NCBI RefSeq assembly: GCF_009649815.1
Contig: NZ_WJIC01000029.1
Location: 1 to 64,000, forward strand
DNA: 64,000 nt
Direction of reading: 5' to 3'
Source of the DNA: Nocardia sp. SYP-A9097
GTDB taxonomy: Bacteria; Actinomycetota; Actinomycetes; Mycobacteriales; Mycobacteriaceae
The position numbers and the translations under genes are program-made. Under the pieces are notes generated by a model. The model was not told the origin of the DNA. It did no database searches and saw only the letters and a list, made by a program, of their open reading frames with translations. This document shows positions 26,638 to 36,332 of this stretch, one piece after another (within the stretch, counting starts at the first letter, position 1; each line of letters starts with the position of its first letter).

Positions 26638-26816
26638 CCGCGGCCATACCTGAATTTCGCAAAATTCGCACTCTCATGCCGCGAGTCGCGCGGTTCGAAG
26701 CGGCCACTCGGCGGACTCGAAGATCAACGTGCCGAGATCATTTCGGCCTTGGCGACGCACGCTCTTGCCGATGAGTGTGTCAACAGCCGTCAGAGACCCG
26801 GTCCGTCAGCACCGCA

Positions 26817-27308
26817 CTATTCAGCGCAAGTCCAGACGCGGTACAGAGCCTCGCCACCGTCGCTCCAGCCCTGTCCGGTCAATCGCACCATCATCTCGAA
26901 GACATAGTCCTCACTCAGAGGTTCCGGCGCCGAGTCTTCCTCGGGAATCCGTTCCCCGCTCTCATCGACGACCTCCCCCTCCGCAAAGACGATTCGACGC
27001 AGAGGCGCTCCGTCGACGTACCAGGCGAATCCGTGCACCGTGGAAGCGCTGTTGGTCACCCATGCCAGAGCTCGACCCCTATCTGAAATCTCCTGCACCG
27101 CATCATCGTTGAAGCTCACCCGGAATTGAGGGTCAGCGATGAAGGTCCACCCGCCGACTACGGCCATCCCGTAGTCGCAGGGACGCTCATACACAGTGTC
27201 TACGTCGACGGTCTCGCTCGCGTCGCGTGGCCGACCTGGAAGTCGAGCCGGATCCACCGATCCTTCGACAATCAACCCGTTCATTTTCCAGCCCACGCCG
27301 AACTCCAT
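26817..27308 (-). CDS. Hypothetical protein of an actinobacterial single-domain family
   Basis: The 163-residue product begins MEFGVGWKMNGLIVEG. It is acidic, has many Trp and Phe, and shows alternating strands (YGMAVVGGWTFIADPQF; HGFAWYVDGAPLRRIVFAEG). It reads like an intact single-domain beta-rich protein; I have a sense of having seen relatives in actinomycetes but cannot name the family. A GGCGGGA lies just ahead of the start. It is monocistronic. Function unknown. Confidence 0.75.
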   Translation of the reverse strand: MEFGVGWKMNGLIVEGSVDPARLPGRPRDASETVDVDTVYERPCDYGMAVVGGWTFIADPQFRVSFNDDAVQEISDRGRALAWVTNSASTVHGFAWYVDGAPLRRIVFAEGEVVDESGERIPEEDSAPEPLSEDYVFEMMVRLTGQGWSDGGEALYRVWTCAE

Positions 27309-27470
27309 TCCCGCCCATCGTGATCAACAGCGAGGCGAACCATAGCTGCCCGACACGGTCGCGGGCAGCACAAGGCGCGAGGTGGACAGAACAACGCACT
27401 CAGCAGCCGCATAGTGCGTGCAAGGACCTGTACGCGGGCGGGAGGGTCGATGCCGCAATTGCGGTGTCTG

Positions 27471-28058
27471 TCAGCTGGATACAGCCCTGATCTGTGCAGC
27501 GACGTGAGTGGGATTGACGGGGCGTGTGGTGTCGACGATGAGGGTGGGTGCCACCCCGAGCGGAGTGGCGTGGGTTGCCCAGTTGTTCCAGTGTTGGGCC
27601 AAGCGTTGCTCGTCCTGGTAAAGGGCAGGCCGCTGACGGGACGCGTAGCGTGCTTTCGCAATTTCGGCGGGGACCTCGCACCAGATCTCGACGACACGGC
27701 GAGTGCCTGTCCGCTCGATGCCCGCCTGTGCGAAGGCGAGATCACGTGGCTTGAACCACCAGGAATCGATGACCAAGTCGACCGGTGATGTCTGAGCCAG
27801 GCTCCATATCGTGTCCATGGCGATCCCGCCGAGTTCCGGTATCCCGGCGGCGTTTTCGAGGCAGCCGGCCAACGCCTCCTTGATGGTGTCTTTGGACAGG
27901 AACCAGGCGTTCATGGTTCGGGCCACCGCGGTGCCCAGGGTGGTCTTGCCTGAGCCGGGAAATCCGTTCACCAATACGAGAATTGGGCGACGGCCTTCGC
28001 GCAGTTGCGCGCCGCCTAGGCGGACTTCAGCAGGCGCGCGGCGGGCGGAGGAATTCAC
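27471..28058 (-). CDS. P-loop kinase-like AAA ATPase
   Basis: A 195-residue P-loop protein. Walker A is NGFPGSGKTT near residue 31-40, and the DTIKEAL after the first helix plus VDLVIDSWW later resemble zeta-toxin or chloramphenicol-phosphotransferase-type small-molecule kinases. The conserved Arg pair near RYASRQRPA could form the lid. The GTG start at 28058 overlaps the upstream DUF397 gene by 32 bases; a later start is possible. The gene is the last of a minus-strand set with the XRE and DUF397 genes. The substrate is not evident. Confidence 0.8.
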   Translation of the reverse strand: MNSSARRAPAEVRLGGAQLREGRRPILVLVNGFPGSGKTTLGTAVARTMNAWFLSKDTIKEALAGCLENAAGIPELGGIAMDTIWSLAQTSPVDLVIDSWWFKPRDLAFAQAGIERTGTRRVVEIWCEVPAEIAKARYASRQRPALYQDEQRLAQHWNNWATHATPLGVAPTLIVDTTRPVNPTHVAAQIRAVSS

Positions 28059-28245
28059 CGTCGATGAGCCCGGTCGTGAAGGCAGACCATTCGGCAGGGG
28101 CGAAGGTCAGTGCTGGGCCGGTGGGGTTCTTCGAGTCACGGACGCCGACCCTGCCACCCTCAAGCCAGGCGACTTCCACACATTCCGAGCCCCCCTGGCT
28201 GTGGGTGCTCTTGAACCACACGACGTCGTCAGCGTTCACGTTCAC
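28027..28245 (-). CDS. DUF397-domain small protein
   Basis: From GTG 28245 (AAAGGAG upstream; GTGA overlap with the preceding regulator) the product has 72 residues with the classic DUF397 pattern: VWFKSTHSQGGSECVEVAWL, then VGVRDSKNP, then FAPAEWSAFTTGL. DUF397 proteins accompany XRE-DUF5753 regulators in actinomycetes and are thought to act with them, with parallels to toxin-antitoxin pairs and developmental control. This is that pairing. Confidence 0.93.
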   Translation of the reverse strand: MNVNADDVVWFKSTHSQGGSECVEVAWLEGGRVGVRDSKNPTGPALTFAPAEWSAFTTGLIDGEFLRPPRAC

Positions 28246-29123
28246 GATTGGTACTCCTTTGCTATGTGCCGCAACAATGCTCGGCTGTCCACCTGGTTCA
28301 GCGAAGCATCGTGCAATGCGGTGGATACCGCACGATAGCGCTCCACGTTGGCCGGTTTCTGCAAGTAGATGTTCGCGGTGATGACGCTCTCGATGTAGAC
28401 GACGGTGGGTTCCACCGCGCGCCCTCTGCCATCGCGCCGGAAGTCGAGGATGACGAACGGACCTGGCAGCAGACCCATCGGTATGCCTGCGGTGAACGGC
28501 AGTATCCGCACCTCGACATTGGGCCAGCTGCTCGCATCTGCCAAGTGCCACAGTTGGTTTGCCATGACATTCGTGTCGCCGACGGCGCGCCGTAGCGCAC
28601 TTTCGTGGAGCACGACGTCGAGCCCGACCGGTTCGGTCTTTCGTTTGATGATCGTTTGCCGCCGCGTCCGCAATTCCACCCGGCGGTCGATATCTCGGTC
28701 TGACTCATCGGGAAAGTAGTTCCGGATCATCGTCCGGGCGTAGTCAGCCGTCTGCATCAGTCCGGGAACGAGTTCCTGATACGAAATCAGCTGCTGCGCT
28801 GCGGCTTCCAGTTCGACGTAATCATCGAAGTTGCCGGGCAGCAGGTCGTTGTATTCCTGGTACCACGTCTTGACCGCCGCCTGTTCTGCCAGGCTCTTCA
28901 GCGCTGAGGTCTCCTCAGCGGACCGCTCGTAGATCTCACACAGGTGCCCGATGATGCGGATGCGCACCTTATCGGCCGTACCCTTCTCGAGCCGATGCAG
29001 AGTGGTCGTGCCGATCTCGACGAGTTTGGCCGCCTGAGCCATCGTCAGGCCGATCTCGTCCCGGTACTGACGGAGAAATCGCCCGAGTTGCCGCCGGGGC
29101 AGGGTGCTGTCTTCGTCGGCCAT
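28242..29123 (-). CDS. XRE-family regulator with DUF5753 domain
   Basis: The 293-residue protein has an N-terminal helix-turn-helix (about 12-65, LTMAQAAKLVEIGTTTLHRL) and a C-terminal DUF5753 domain (about 110-285; LVPGLMQTADYARTMIR, then VLHESALRRAVG). It is a close match to the Scr1/BldB-associated regulators of Streptomyces and relatives. The stop overlaps the DUF397 start. It diverges from the small gene at 29349. Such pairs occur in many copies per genome and their targets vary. Confidence 0.95.
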   Translation of the reverse strand: MADEDSTLPRRQLGRFLRQYRDEIGLTMAQAAKLVEIGTTTLHRLEKGTADKVRIRIIGHLCEIYERSAEETSALKSLAEQAAVKTWYQEYNDLLPGNFDDYVELEAAAQQLISYQELVPGLMQTADYARTMIRNYFPDESDRDIDRRVELRTRRQTIIKRKTEPVGLDVVLHESALRRAVGDTNVMANQLWHLADASSWPNVEVRILPFTAGIPMGLLPGPFVILDFRRDGRGRAVEPTVVYIESVITANIYLQKPANVERYRAVSTALHDASLNQVDSRALLRHIAKEYQS

Positions 29124-29348
29124 CGTTGTTACCCCCTGGTAGACGGAATGATTCGACGGCAGGAGTGGAATCAGTTTGGCACCGTTTGCGGAAACGCTGC
29201 TGGGAAAACATGAAATCTCCGATGGAAATCCGCAATCGCATTGCGGACGTTCGGCGGCAGTGCCTGTCGTTGTGAGTACGACGGCAGCGGGTACAGGCGG
29301 AGCACCTCTCCCCTCCCCCGCGCCCTGGAATCACGGGAGGTTTCAGCA

Positions 29349-29687
29349 ATGTTCGATCTTCCCCACCCGGCGTCCACACAGGACAGGGATCCGCTGCGCG
29401 AGAACGAGATCCGCGTTCTGGTCGACGTGATCGAGGCGGTCGAAAATCGGCTGCGGCAGCTCGAAGCTTCCGACAGCGCACTCGTCACGCCTCGTCCGCA
29501 GGCTTACGCGATCATCGTCTACGCCGTAATCGCGAGCGCGCGGGCAACCGGACACTACGGACCCGGAAGTCTGGTCCACGCACCGCTGTTGGATGCGATC
29601 CTCACGGGCGCCGACGCAACCCCTTGGGACACAGCGGTCTTCGCCGCGCTCATACAGTGCATGCGCACTGCAGAATACGGGAGGTGA
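29349..29687 (+). CDS. Small hypothetical protein divergent from the XRE gene
   Basis: ATG 29349 has GGGAGG eight bases upstream. The 112-residue product is helical: a polar start, ENEIRVLVDVIEAVENRLRQ, then AYAIIVYAVIASARATG and a Trp near the end. It probably belongs with the divergent XRE-DUF397 unit, since such small genes are common across the intergenic region from these regulators. No family is named with confidence. It is followed, four bases on, by a tiny membrane-protein gene. Confidence 0.65.
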   Translation: MFDLPHPASTQDRDPLRENEIRVLVDVIEAVENRLRQLEASDSALVTPRPQAYAIIVYAVIASARATGHYGPGSLVHAPLLDAILTGADATPWDTAVFAALIQCMRTAEYGR

Positions 29688-29690
29688 ATC

Positions 29691-29810
29691 ATGGACATCG
29701 GTCTGTGGATGCTGAGCGTTATTGCCGTGGCCGCCACCAGCTTTCGGGTTGGTGGGTGGTGGACGACCGCAGCGACATATGGACGACATGGGGTGGGCAA
29801 CCATTACTGA
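29691..29810 (+). CDS. Tiny single-TM protein (39 residues)
   Basis: A strong GGGAGG lies five bases before the ATG at 29691, and the preceding stop is only three bases away, so it is a tight operon partner. The 39-residue product has one membrane segment at its N-terminus (DIGLWMLSVIAVAATSF), then a short Gly/Trp-rich and basic tail. It is too short for standard gene finders. Role unknown. Confidence 0.6.
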   Translation: MDIGLWMLSVIAVAATSFRVGGWWTTAATYGRHGVGNHY

Positions 29811-29829
29811 ACACCCTTGGTCAAATGAC

Positions 29830-31245
29830 CTAGTGCCGCTGGTGGTTCAGCGCCAGCTGTGCGGCGTTGGCCCCGCACATGCCGTGGGCACCGGGGCCGG
29901 GCGGGGTGGCGGCGGAGCAGAGGTACATGCCGGGGATGCCGATCGTGTAGGGGGACAGGGTGATTCGCGGGCCGAAAACGAGTTGGGGGATGTCCTTCGA
30001 GCCCGTCATGATGTCGCCGCCGGTGAAATTGGGGTTGTGGGTGGCCAATTCGGTGGTGCTGCGGACCATTCGGCCGATGATGTGGTCGCGGAAGCCGGGG
30101 GCGAATTGTTCGATTCGGCTGGTGATCGCCTCGGTGGCGTCGCCGGTGAAACCGTTCGGTACGTGGGCGTAGGCCCAGATCGGGTGGATGTCTCCGGCGG
30201 AGCGTTGCGGATCGGCCAGGTATTGCTGTCCGACCAGCACGAAGGGGCGTTCGGGCAGCCGCCCGGCGTGAATGTCACGTTCGGCGGCGGCGAGTTCCCG
30301 GTAGGGTCCGGCGAGGTGCACCGTTCCGGCGCGGCGGGCCGCCGGGTTGGTCCAGGGGATGCCGTCCGCGACCGCGAAATCGACTTTGAACGCGCCGGGT
30401 CCTCGGCGAAAGTTCTGGTAGGCGTGTGCGATTCGCGCGGGCAGCCGGTCGCCGAGGATGGCGGCGACCGCTTCGGGGGCCAGGTCGAACATGGTGATAT
30501 CGGCGGGTGGCAACTGGGTGACGGTTTCGATCCGCACCCCGGTTTCGATCTTGCCGCCGAGATCGGCCAGCAGCGCCGCCAGCGCCCGGGTGATGGCCTG
30601 CGATCCACCGGCGGCGACGGGCCAGCCGTAGCGATGGCCCGCGGTCAGGATGCCCATTCCGATGGCGGAGGTCATCGGCAGGTGCAGCGGCCGGAAGGCA
30701 TGTGCGGCAACGCCACCGAACAGTGCGCGGGCCTCCTCGGTCCGGAAGATCCGGGCCAGCGCGGACGCGGGCAGCGGGGTCGGGGCACCGAACCGGGCCA
30801 GGGTGAGCGGATGGCGTGGTACGCGCAGCAGTGGTTGCAGGATGTCCTGCGCGAGTGCGTCGTAGCGCTGAGATGGCTTGTCGAACAGCAGTTTCCACTG
30901 TCGGCCGTCTCGCCCCAGACCCTCGGTGGTGCGTTCGACCGATCGATACAGCACTCCGGCGCGCCCGTCCTCGAGGGGATGCACACAGTCGATTTCCGGT
31001 GTGCGCCAGGACAACCCGTAGTTCTCCAGGCCCAGCTCCGCGAGGAACGGCGACCCCACCGCCATGGGGTGCACCGCCGAGCATTGATCGTGCAGCAGTC
31101 CCGGCACGATCCCCTCGACGGTGCGGGTGCCGCCGCCGATCTCATCATCGGCCTCTAGGAGAGTGACCCGCACGCCCGCGCGGGCCAGGGTCACCGCGGC
31201 GGCGAGTCCATTGGGCCCGCCGCCGACGACGGTCGCGGTGGTCAT
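29830..31245 (-). CDS. Phytoene-desaturase-like FAD/NAD(P) oxidoreductase
   Basis: The 471-residue protein has an N-terminal Rossmann FAD motif (VVGGGPNGLAAAVTLARAG, residues 6-24), the extended EADDEIGGGTRT and a C-terminal FAD-closing segment (MYLCSAATPPGPGAHGMCG). This is the CrtI-like amine-oxidase superfamily. It is not next to carotenoid genes. Instead it ends an operon with an acyl-CoA ligase and DUF3556 and overlaps the latter by four bases, so a lipid or fatty-acid substrate is more likely than a carotenoid. Confidence 0.88.
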   Translation of the reverse strand: MTTATVVGGGPNGLAAAVTLARAGVRVTLLEADDEIGGGTRTVEGIVPGLLHDQCSAVHPMAVGSPFLAELGLENYGLSWRTPEIDCVHPLEDGRAGVLYRSVERTTEGLGRDGRQWKLLFDKPSQRYDALAQDILQPLLRVPRHPLTLARFGAPTPLPASALARIFRTEEARALFGGVAAHAFRPLHLPMTSAIGMGILTAGHRYGWPVAAGGSQAITRALAALLADLGGKIETGVRIETVTQLPPADITMFDLAPEAVAAILGDRLPARIAHAYQNFRRGPGAFKVDFAVADGIPWTNPAARRAGTVHLAGPYRELAAAERDIHAGRLPERPFVLVGQQYLADPQRSAGDIHPIWAYAHVPNGFTGDATEAITSRIEQFAPGFRDHIIGRMVRSTTELATHNPNFTGGDIMTGSKDIPQLVFGPRITLSPYTIGIPGMYLCSAATPPGPGAHGMCGANAAQLALNHQRH

Positions 31246-33062
31246 GCCAGCGCTCCGCGTTCATGGTTCTGCTCGTCGCGAATCTCGATGTGGCGGACCG
31301 GTTTCGGGTCGGACGCGGTCCAGGTGACCGTCAGCGGGATGGGTCCGTTCGGCAGCCAGGGCTGTTCGGCGACGGCATCGGCCACGACCCAGGTGCCGCG
31401 TTCGATCACCCCGAGGGCCGCGTCGATGACCTGATAGTGCTGCACCTTGCTCCCCCAGCCCTGCGATTCGACCCAGACGATGACCGCCTCACCGGGCTCG
31501 AAGCGGGCCTCGCGCTGGACGGCGGCCACGAAGTCCGCATTGTGCAGGTGTCCGTCGCCGAAATTGAAGCCGATCAACGAATTGCAGAGGAATTCGCCCT
31601 CGCGCACGGTGCGGGTGTCGATATCGGGCAGGGTGCGCAAAAGTACGGAGAAGAGTCCGCGGCCTTGGCTGTGCATGGTGCGCCATGCGATCACCTGCTG
31701 CATGGTGACCTCGGCCCACTGCGGTTCGTAACCGAATTCGATGAATTGGTCGACCTGGTTCTTGGCGGTGCGCGTCACCCGATCCAGTTTGCCCTCCACG
31801 CCCGGCGCGAACGCCCATACGGCCGAGGCCCAGTTGCCCGCGTACTGCCGCATGGAGGGCAGGAACGACACTTTGTCGGGCCGGAAATTGCCCAGGATCG
31901 GGAAGAACAGCAGTCCCGCGAGGAGCGCGGCGGCCAGCCAGGGCGAGGAGATATCGAACAGGCCGTAGCCATTCTGGTTCGGGAAGCCGAGGAACAGGAA
32001 TATCGACGCGTAGGCGAAGAGCACATTCCATTCGAGGGGCACCGCGAGCGGGAAGGTCGAGACGATGAACAGGTGGAAGATCACCATTACCGCGACCGCC
32101 GCCACGCTGAGCCAATGGTTATGGGAGAACAGCAGCACCAGCGGCACGATCACCTCGACGGTGGTCCCGCCGATATGCGCCATCAGATCCGCGATCCGGG
32201 ACGGCCGCAGATCACGCGGGAAGTCGCGATAATGCGCGCGTTTGACCCATCCGAACGGCACCAAGGGACTGTTGCTCACCATGGGCGGCACCACCAGCGA
32301 GAAGTGCTTACCGAATTTCGATACGCCCGCACCCACCCAGACCACGACGATCAGCAGTTTCAACGCGATGATCATGTCCACGAACGGCAGCACCGCGAAG
32401 AAGAACAGCGCGGGAAGATACTGTTCACCGCGCGCGGCCAGGAATATCGTCTTATCCCGCAGCCCATTCAGAATGAGCAGCACGATCGGTGCGATCAGCA
32501 GCGCCGGATTCACCAGGCCGGAGGTATTGCCCGGGACCGCCGCCGAGAGCGAATCACTGTGCACGCCAGGCGAGAACAGGGCCACGGCGACCGAAATCAG
32601 CAGCGCCGCATACAGTCCGATATCGAACCAGCCGCGTCGATCCCCCGCGGTGAACGGCACCCATTTCCAGGGCCGCAGCCGAATCGTCCGCGGCCGCGCC
32701 CAGAACAGGATGCCACCGGTCATCGGTTTCACCTTGCCCGCCAACGGCCCCCACGATCCGGCGATCCCGATGCTCTCCAGCAGTACGGTCCACAGAATCG
32801 CCTTCTGATAGACGATGGGCTGATTCCACCATTGGCTCACATGCCAGAACGCGGGCAATTGCGAGGTCGCGGTGGCGATGATGATGCCACCCAACGCGTA
32901 CAGCACGATCAGTTTCGCGATGTAGATCGTGTGCACCATGCGCGGTGAGCCGAAGCCGTGTTCGGCCCAGTTCACCGCGAGAATTCGCATGCGCTCCATG
33001 AGCGGCAGCCGCAGGAACGACTCCGGTTCGACGGCGGGCAGATCGGGTGTGGTGAATCCCAT
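31242..33062 (-). CDS. DUF3556 polytopic membrane protein
   Basis: A 606-residue protein with about eight membrane segments between residues 45 and 410 and a C-terminal soluble domain (about 430-600). The N-terminus MGFTTPDLPAVEPESFLRLP and the FWHVSQWWNQPIVYQKA region are typical of DUF3556 of Mycobacterium and Nocardia. The function of the family is unproven; the HTTM-like core hints at a membrane-bound enzyme or lipid carrier. AAGGAG lies before the ATG, and it overlaps the oxidoreductase gene by four bases, so translation is coupled. Confidence 0.9.
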   Translation of the reverse strand: MGFTTPDLPAVEPESFLRLPLMERMRILAVNWAEHGFGSPRMVHTIYIAKLIVLYALGGIIIATATSQLPAFWHVSQWWNQPIVYQKAILWTVLLESIGIAGSWGPLAGKVKPMTGGILFWARPRTIRLRPWKWVPFTAGDRRGWFDIGLYAALLISVAVALFSPGVHSDSLSAAVPGNTSGLVNPALLIAPIVLLILNGLRDKTIFLAARGEQYLPALFFFAVLPFVDMIIALKLLIVVVWVGAGVSKFGKHFSLVVPPMVSNSPLVPFGWVKRAHYRDFPRDLRPSRIADLMAHIGGTTVEVIVPLVLLFSHNHWLSVAAVAVMVIFHLFIVSTFPLAVPLEWNVLFAYASIFLFLGFPNQNGYGLFDISSPWLAAALLAGLLFFPILGNFRPDKVSFLPSMRQYAGNWASAVWAFAPGVEGKLDRVTRTAKNQVDQFIEFGYEPQWAEVTMQQVIAWRTMHSQGRGLFSVLLRTLPDIDTRTVREGEFLCNSLIGFNFGDGHLHNADFVAAVQREARFEPGEAVIVWVESQGWGSKVQHYQVIDAALGVIERGTWVVADAVAEQPWLPNGPIPLTVTWTASDPKPVRHIEIRDEQNHERGALA

Positions 33063-33098
33063 GATGTTTCACTCCTTGCCGGTGAGAAATGCTGTGGT

Positions 33099-34568
33099 TC
33101 AGCGTGTTCGGGCGTCGAGCCGACGCAGCGCGGGTTTGTCGATCTTGCCGACGGCGTTCTTGGGCAGCTCCCCGAGAATCCGGATCGACACGGGCAGTTT
33201 GTATTTCGCCAATCCGGTGCGGGCGTGGTCGCGAATCGCGTCCGTATCCAGCTCCGCTCCGCCGGTGAGGGACACGAAGAGGACCGGCTGCTCGCCGTAG
33301 ACCGGATCGGGTCTGCCCACCACCGCGGCTTCGGCGATCTCGGGCAGCTGATAGACGACGGTCTCGATTTCCTTGGGGTAGATGTTCTCGCCGCCGCGAA
33401 TGATCATGTCCTTGGCTCGGTCCACCAGGATGAGGTAGCCGTCCTGGTCGATTCGGCCGATATCGCCGGTGTGCAGCCAGCCGTCCACAATGGTGGTCGC
33501 GGTGGCCTCGGGCCGATTGAGATAGCCGCGCATGACATTCGGGCCGGAGATGAGCACCTCGCCGGTCTCTCCCCGTGGCGCTTCGGTGCCGTCCGCCGCG
33601 ACGATCCGGATGCGCTGGCCCGGCAACGGCAGGCCGACGGTGCCCGGTTTCCGCTGTCCGGCAACGGGATTGAGAGTACTGGCGCAGCTTCCCTCGGAGA
33701 GCCCGTAGCCCTCGATGATCGGAATACCGTATCGGGCTTCGAATTTGGCCAGCAGCTCGACGCTCACCGGTGCCGCGCCGCAGATACCGAAACGCAGCGA
33801 GGAGGTATCCGGGCGCACCTGGGCGGGCAGTTCGACCAGCATGGTGTAGATGGTCGGCACCGCGGAAAAGTAGGTGGCACGCGAGCTTTCGACTCTGCTG
33901 AAGAATGTCTTCACATCGAACCGTCCCGCGACGGTGGTCTGCCCGCCCGCCAGCAGCGGCGACAGCACGCTGACGACGATCCCATTGACATGGAACAGCG
34001 GCAGAATGAGCAGACTGTGATCGGCCGCGGTCAGTGCGAGCGCACCGATCACCATGTCGCACATGGATCGCAGATTGGCGTGATCGAGCATGACGCCCTT
34101 GGGCCGGCCGGTGGTTCCGCTGGTGTAGATGAGCAATGCCAGTGCGTTCACATCCACGTCGATCGGATCGGCGTCCGGTTCGAGTGCACCGGCGCGCAGC
34201 TCGTCCACCGACACCACCGCGCGCACCGGACCGTCGAACGCCCGATCGGTGACCAGTATCTTCGCCCCGGCGTCGGTCACCTGATAGGCCACCTCACCGG
34301 CGACCAACGCGGGATTCACCGGTGTGAGGGCCGCGCCCAGTCGCCAAGCGGCGAAGAGCGTCACCACCAGATCGGCGGTATTGGGCAACAGGACCGCGAC
34401 CACGTCACCGGGACCGACGTCATAACCGCGCAGCGTCGCGGCGGCCCGCCGCACCGCCCGGAGAAATCCGGTGTTGTCCAGTGCGCTGCCGTCATCGGCG
34501 AGGGCAGGTCCCCGAGGGCGGACCGCGGCTCGGTGATCGGGTAGGGCGGGAAGACCGGGGAGATTCAT
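33099..34568 (-). CDS. AMP-forming acyl-CoA synthetase/ligase
   Basis: From ATG 34568 (AAGGAA six bases upstream) the product has 489 residues. The signature LIYTSGTTGRPKGVML binds ATP phosphates, GWLHTGDIG and KDMIIRGGENIYPKEIE mark the C-terminal hinge, and the final NAVGKIDKPAL contains the catalytic Lys. These are strong markers of fatty-acyl- or aryl-CoA ligases. It heads the minus-strand operon that continues into DUF3556 and the desaturase-like gene and probably activates the acid used by that pathway. Confidence 0.95.
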   Translation of the reverse strand: MNLPGLPALPDHRAAVRPRGPALADDGSALDNTGFLRAVRRAAATLRGYDVGPGDVVAVLLPNTADLVVTLFAAWRLGAALTPVNPALVAGEVAYQVTDAGAKILVTDRAFDGPVRAVVSVDELRAGALEPDADPIDVDVNALALLIYTSGTTGRPKGVMLDHANLRSMCDMVIGALALTAADHSLLILPLFHVNGIVVSVLSPLLAGGQTTVAGRFDVKTFFSRVESSRATYFSAVPTIYTMLVELPAQVRPDTSSLRFGICGAAPVSVELLAKFEARYGIPIIEGYGLSEGSCASTLNPVAGQRKPGTVGLPLPGQRIRIVAADGTEAPRGETGEVLISGPNVMRGYLNRPEATATTIVDGWLHTGDIGRIDQDGYLILVDRAKDMIIRGGENIYPKEIETVVYQLPEIAEAAVVGRPDPVYGEQPVLFVSLTGGAELDTDAIRDHARTGLAKYKLPVSIRILGELPKNAVGKIDKPALRRLDARTR

Positions 34569-34733
34569 GAGCGATTCCTTGCGAAGCGGGAACGATGCCG
34601 ACAACGGTAGGAATCACCGGCCCGTCTGCCACCGTCGTCCGTGAACGAAGTTCGCACCCGCAGTTGTCGCGGGAAGACAACCCGGCCCCGCGAATCACCC
34701 GCCACCGTCGCCGGACCGGCCTACCGTGGAGGT

Positions 34734-36011
34734 GTGACGATTGCGCGGCGCGACAGCGAGGTCGCGGTGGACCGCTATGTCGAGGCGATCGCCGCCCGAA
34801 TGAACGCCCGGGTGGCGCAGTTGAGTGCGGCCATTCGCGCCGTACTCGAGGAGGACATCGCCGACCTACGTGGTGATCCGCGCACGGTGGACCTGCTCGG
34901 CGCGAGCGTCGAGGCCAATGTGGACACCCTGTTGCACGCGCTGCGCCACAATATTCCGGTCGATCATATCCAGGCTCCGGGTGCGGCCGTCGAATACGCC
35001 AGACGCCTTGCGCACCAGGGTGTTCCGGCCAATGCGCTGGTGCGGGCCTACCGGCTCGGGCAGCGCCGGCTGAGTGAACTGGTCTTCGCCGAATTGCATG
35101 AGATGGCGATTCCCGCGGAGGACCGGGTCACCGCCATCGAACGGATCACCGGCATCATGTTCGACTACATCGACCGGATCACCGAACAGGTCGTGGTCAT
35201 CTACGACGATGAGCGCGAACACTGGCTGGAGAATCGGAACAGCCTGCGCGCCTTGCGCATTCGCGAATTGCTGACTTCCCGCAAACCGGTGGACGCCGAT
35301 GCGGCCTCGACCGATATCCGGTATCCGCTGAGCTGGCATCACGTCGCCCTGGTGCTGTGGTTCCCGGAGTCCGACGAGGACCGGATTCCACGGCTCCAGC
35401 AGTTCGCGCGCGAGCTCGCGCAGACCCTGGAAGCGGACGCGCCCGCGCTGTTCGTCGCCACCGAACCCGCCTGTGGCTGGGCGTGGTTGCCGTACCGCGC
35501 GGACCCGCATGACCTGTCCGCACGCATTCGTGACGTCGCACGAGCCGGAACCGAAACGCCCGGAATCGCCATCGGCCCGCCGGGGACGGGATTCGAGGGG
35601 TTCCGCCTCTCGCATCGGCATGCCGAGCGCGCCCAGGCGGTTGCCCTGGTACGCGGGCTGGCGAATCCGATTGTCGCCGCCTCCGACCCGGGCCTGTCCA
35701 CGGCGGCGCTACTGGGTGGCGATCTCACCGAAACCCGCGACTGGGTGGGCGAGGTACTCGGTGATCTGGCCCTGGATACCGAGAACGATGAGCGCCTGCG
35801 GGAGACCTTGCGCGTATTCCTGCGCACCGGTGCGAGTTTCAAAGCCGCGGCGGGTGAACTGGACCTGCACTTCAATTCGGTGAAGTACCGGATCGGCCGC
35901 GCCATCGCCCGCCGGGGCCGGCCGATCACGCAGGACCGCCTCGATGTCGAACTCGCGCTGCTGGTCTGCCACTGGTACGGGCGCGCCGTGCTGCGCACCC
36001 GGCCGTCCTGA
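34734..36011 (+). CDS. PucR/CdaR-type transcriptional regulator
   Basis: From GTG 34734 the product has 425 residues; a GGAGG precedes this codon by only one base, so a nearby start is also possible. The N-terminal half is helical and shares the layout of the RsbRD/N-terminal region in many actinobacterial PucR proteins. The C-terminus (about 360-420) is the PucR helix-turn-helix: FLRTGASFKAAAGELDLHFN, then SVKYRIGRA. It lies between the divergent ligase operon and the PHA genes and probably controls both arms. Confidence 0.85.
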   Translation: MTIARRDSEVAVDRYVEAIAARMNARVAQLSAAIRAVLEEDIADLRGDPRTVDLLGASVEANVDTLLHALRHNIPVDHIQAPGAAVEYARRLAHQGVPANALVRAYRLGQRRLSELVFAELHEMAIPAEDRVTAIERITGIMFDYIDRITEQVVVIYDDEREHWLENRNSLRALRIRELLTSRKPVDADAASTDIRYPLSWHHVALVLWFPESDEDRIPRLQQFARELAQTLEADAPALFVATEPACGWAWLPYRADPHDLSARIRDVARAGTETPGIAIGPPGTGFEGFRLSHRHAERAQAVALVRGLANPIVAASDPGLSTAALLGGDLTETRDWVGEVLGDLALDTENDERLRETLRVFLRTGASFKAAAGELDLHFNSVKYRIGRAIARRGRPITQDRLDVELALLVCHWYGRAVLRTRPS

Positions 36012-36332
36012 CCGCACCCTTTCGAATCCGGCTGTCCGGCGTCGTTTCCGGAGACACCGGTCACCCTCGCACCGACAATGACCGGCGCGTTCTTCGTCCC
36101 CTCGAGACAATGGCAGCCGCTCACGAGCGGCCTACCTTTATCGCCACGGACACCGATCTCATCGACGCAATCCCGTAAGGGGACCGCGGAACCGGGTCCC
36201 CTCCTATCGATCTGCGACAGCTCGATATTCGGCAGCGCGGCCGTGAGCTCACCCGGGATGAGAACGACATACCTCGCGTCCCGGCGATGAATCGGCGCTC
36301 CGAAGATCCCGAGTATCAGGAGAAGTGAGCAC
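36012..36332. other. Intergenic region upstream of the PHA operon
   Basis: About 320 bases separate the PucR gene from the PHA synthase. There is no credible gene. The last 20 bases hold AGGAGA ahead of the synthase ATG. A promoter and a PucR site are expected here, but no clear consensus is visible. Confidence 0.4.

Noticed and set aside
31263..32948. Very long plus-strand open frame of over 500 codons opposite the DUF3556 gene
   Set aside because: It mirrors the third-base GC bias of the real minus-strand gene, is rich in Arg, His and Gln, and has no start signal or family pattern. It is a shadow frame.
32958..34544. Long plus-strand open frame opposite the acyl-CoA ligase
   Set aside because: The ligase on the minus strand has all catalytic motifs. 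The antisense frame has low-complexity Gly/Arg/His composition and overlaps the ligase over its whole length.
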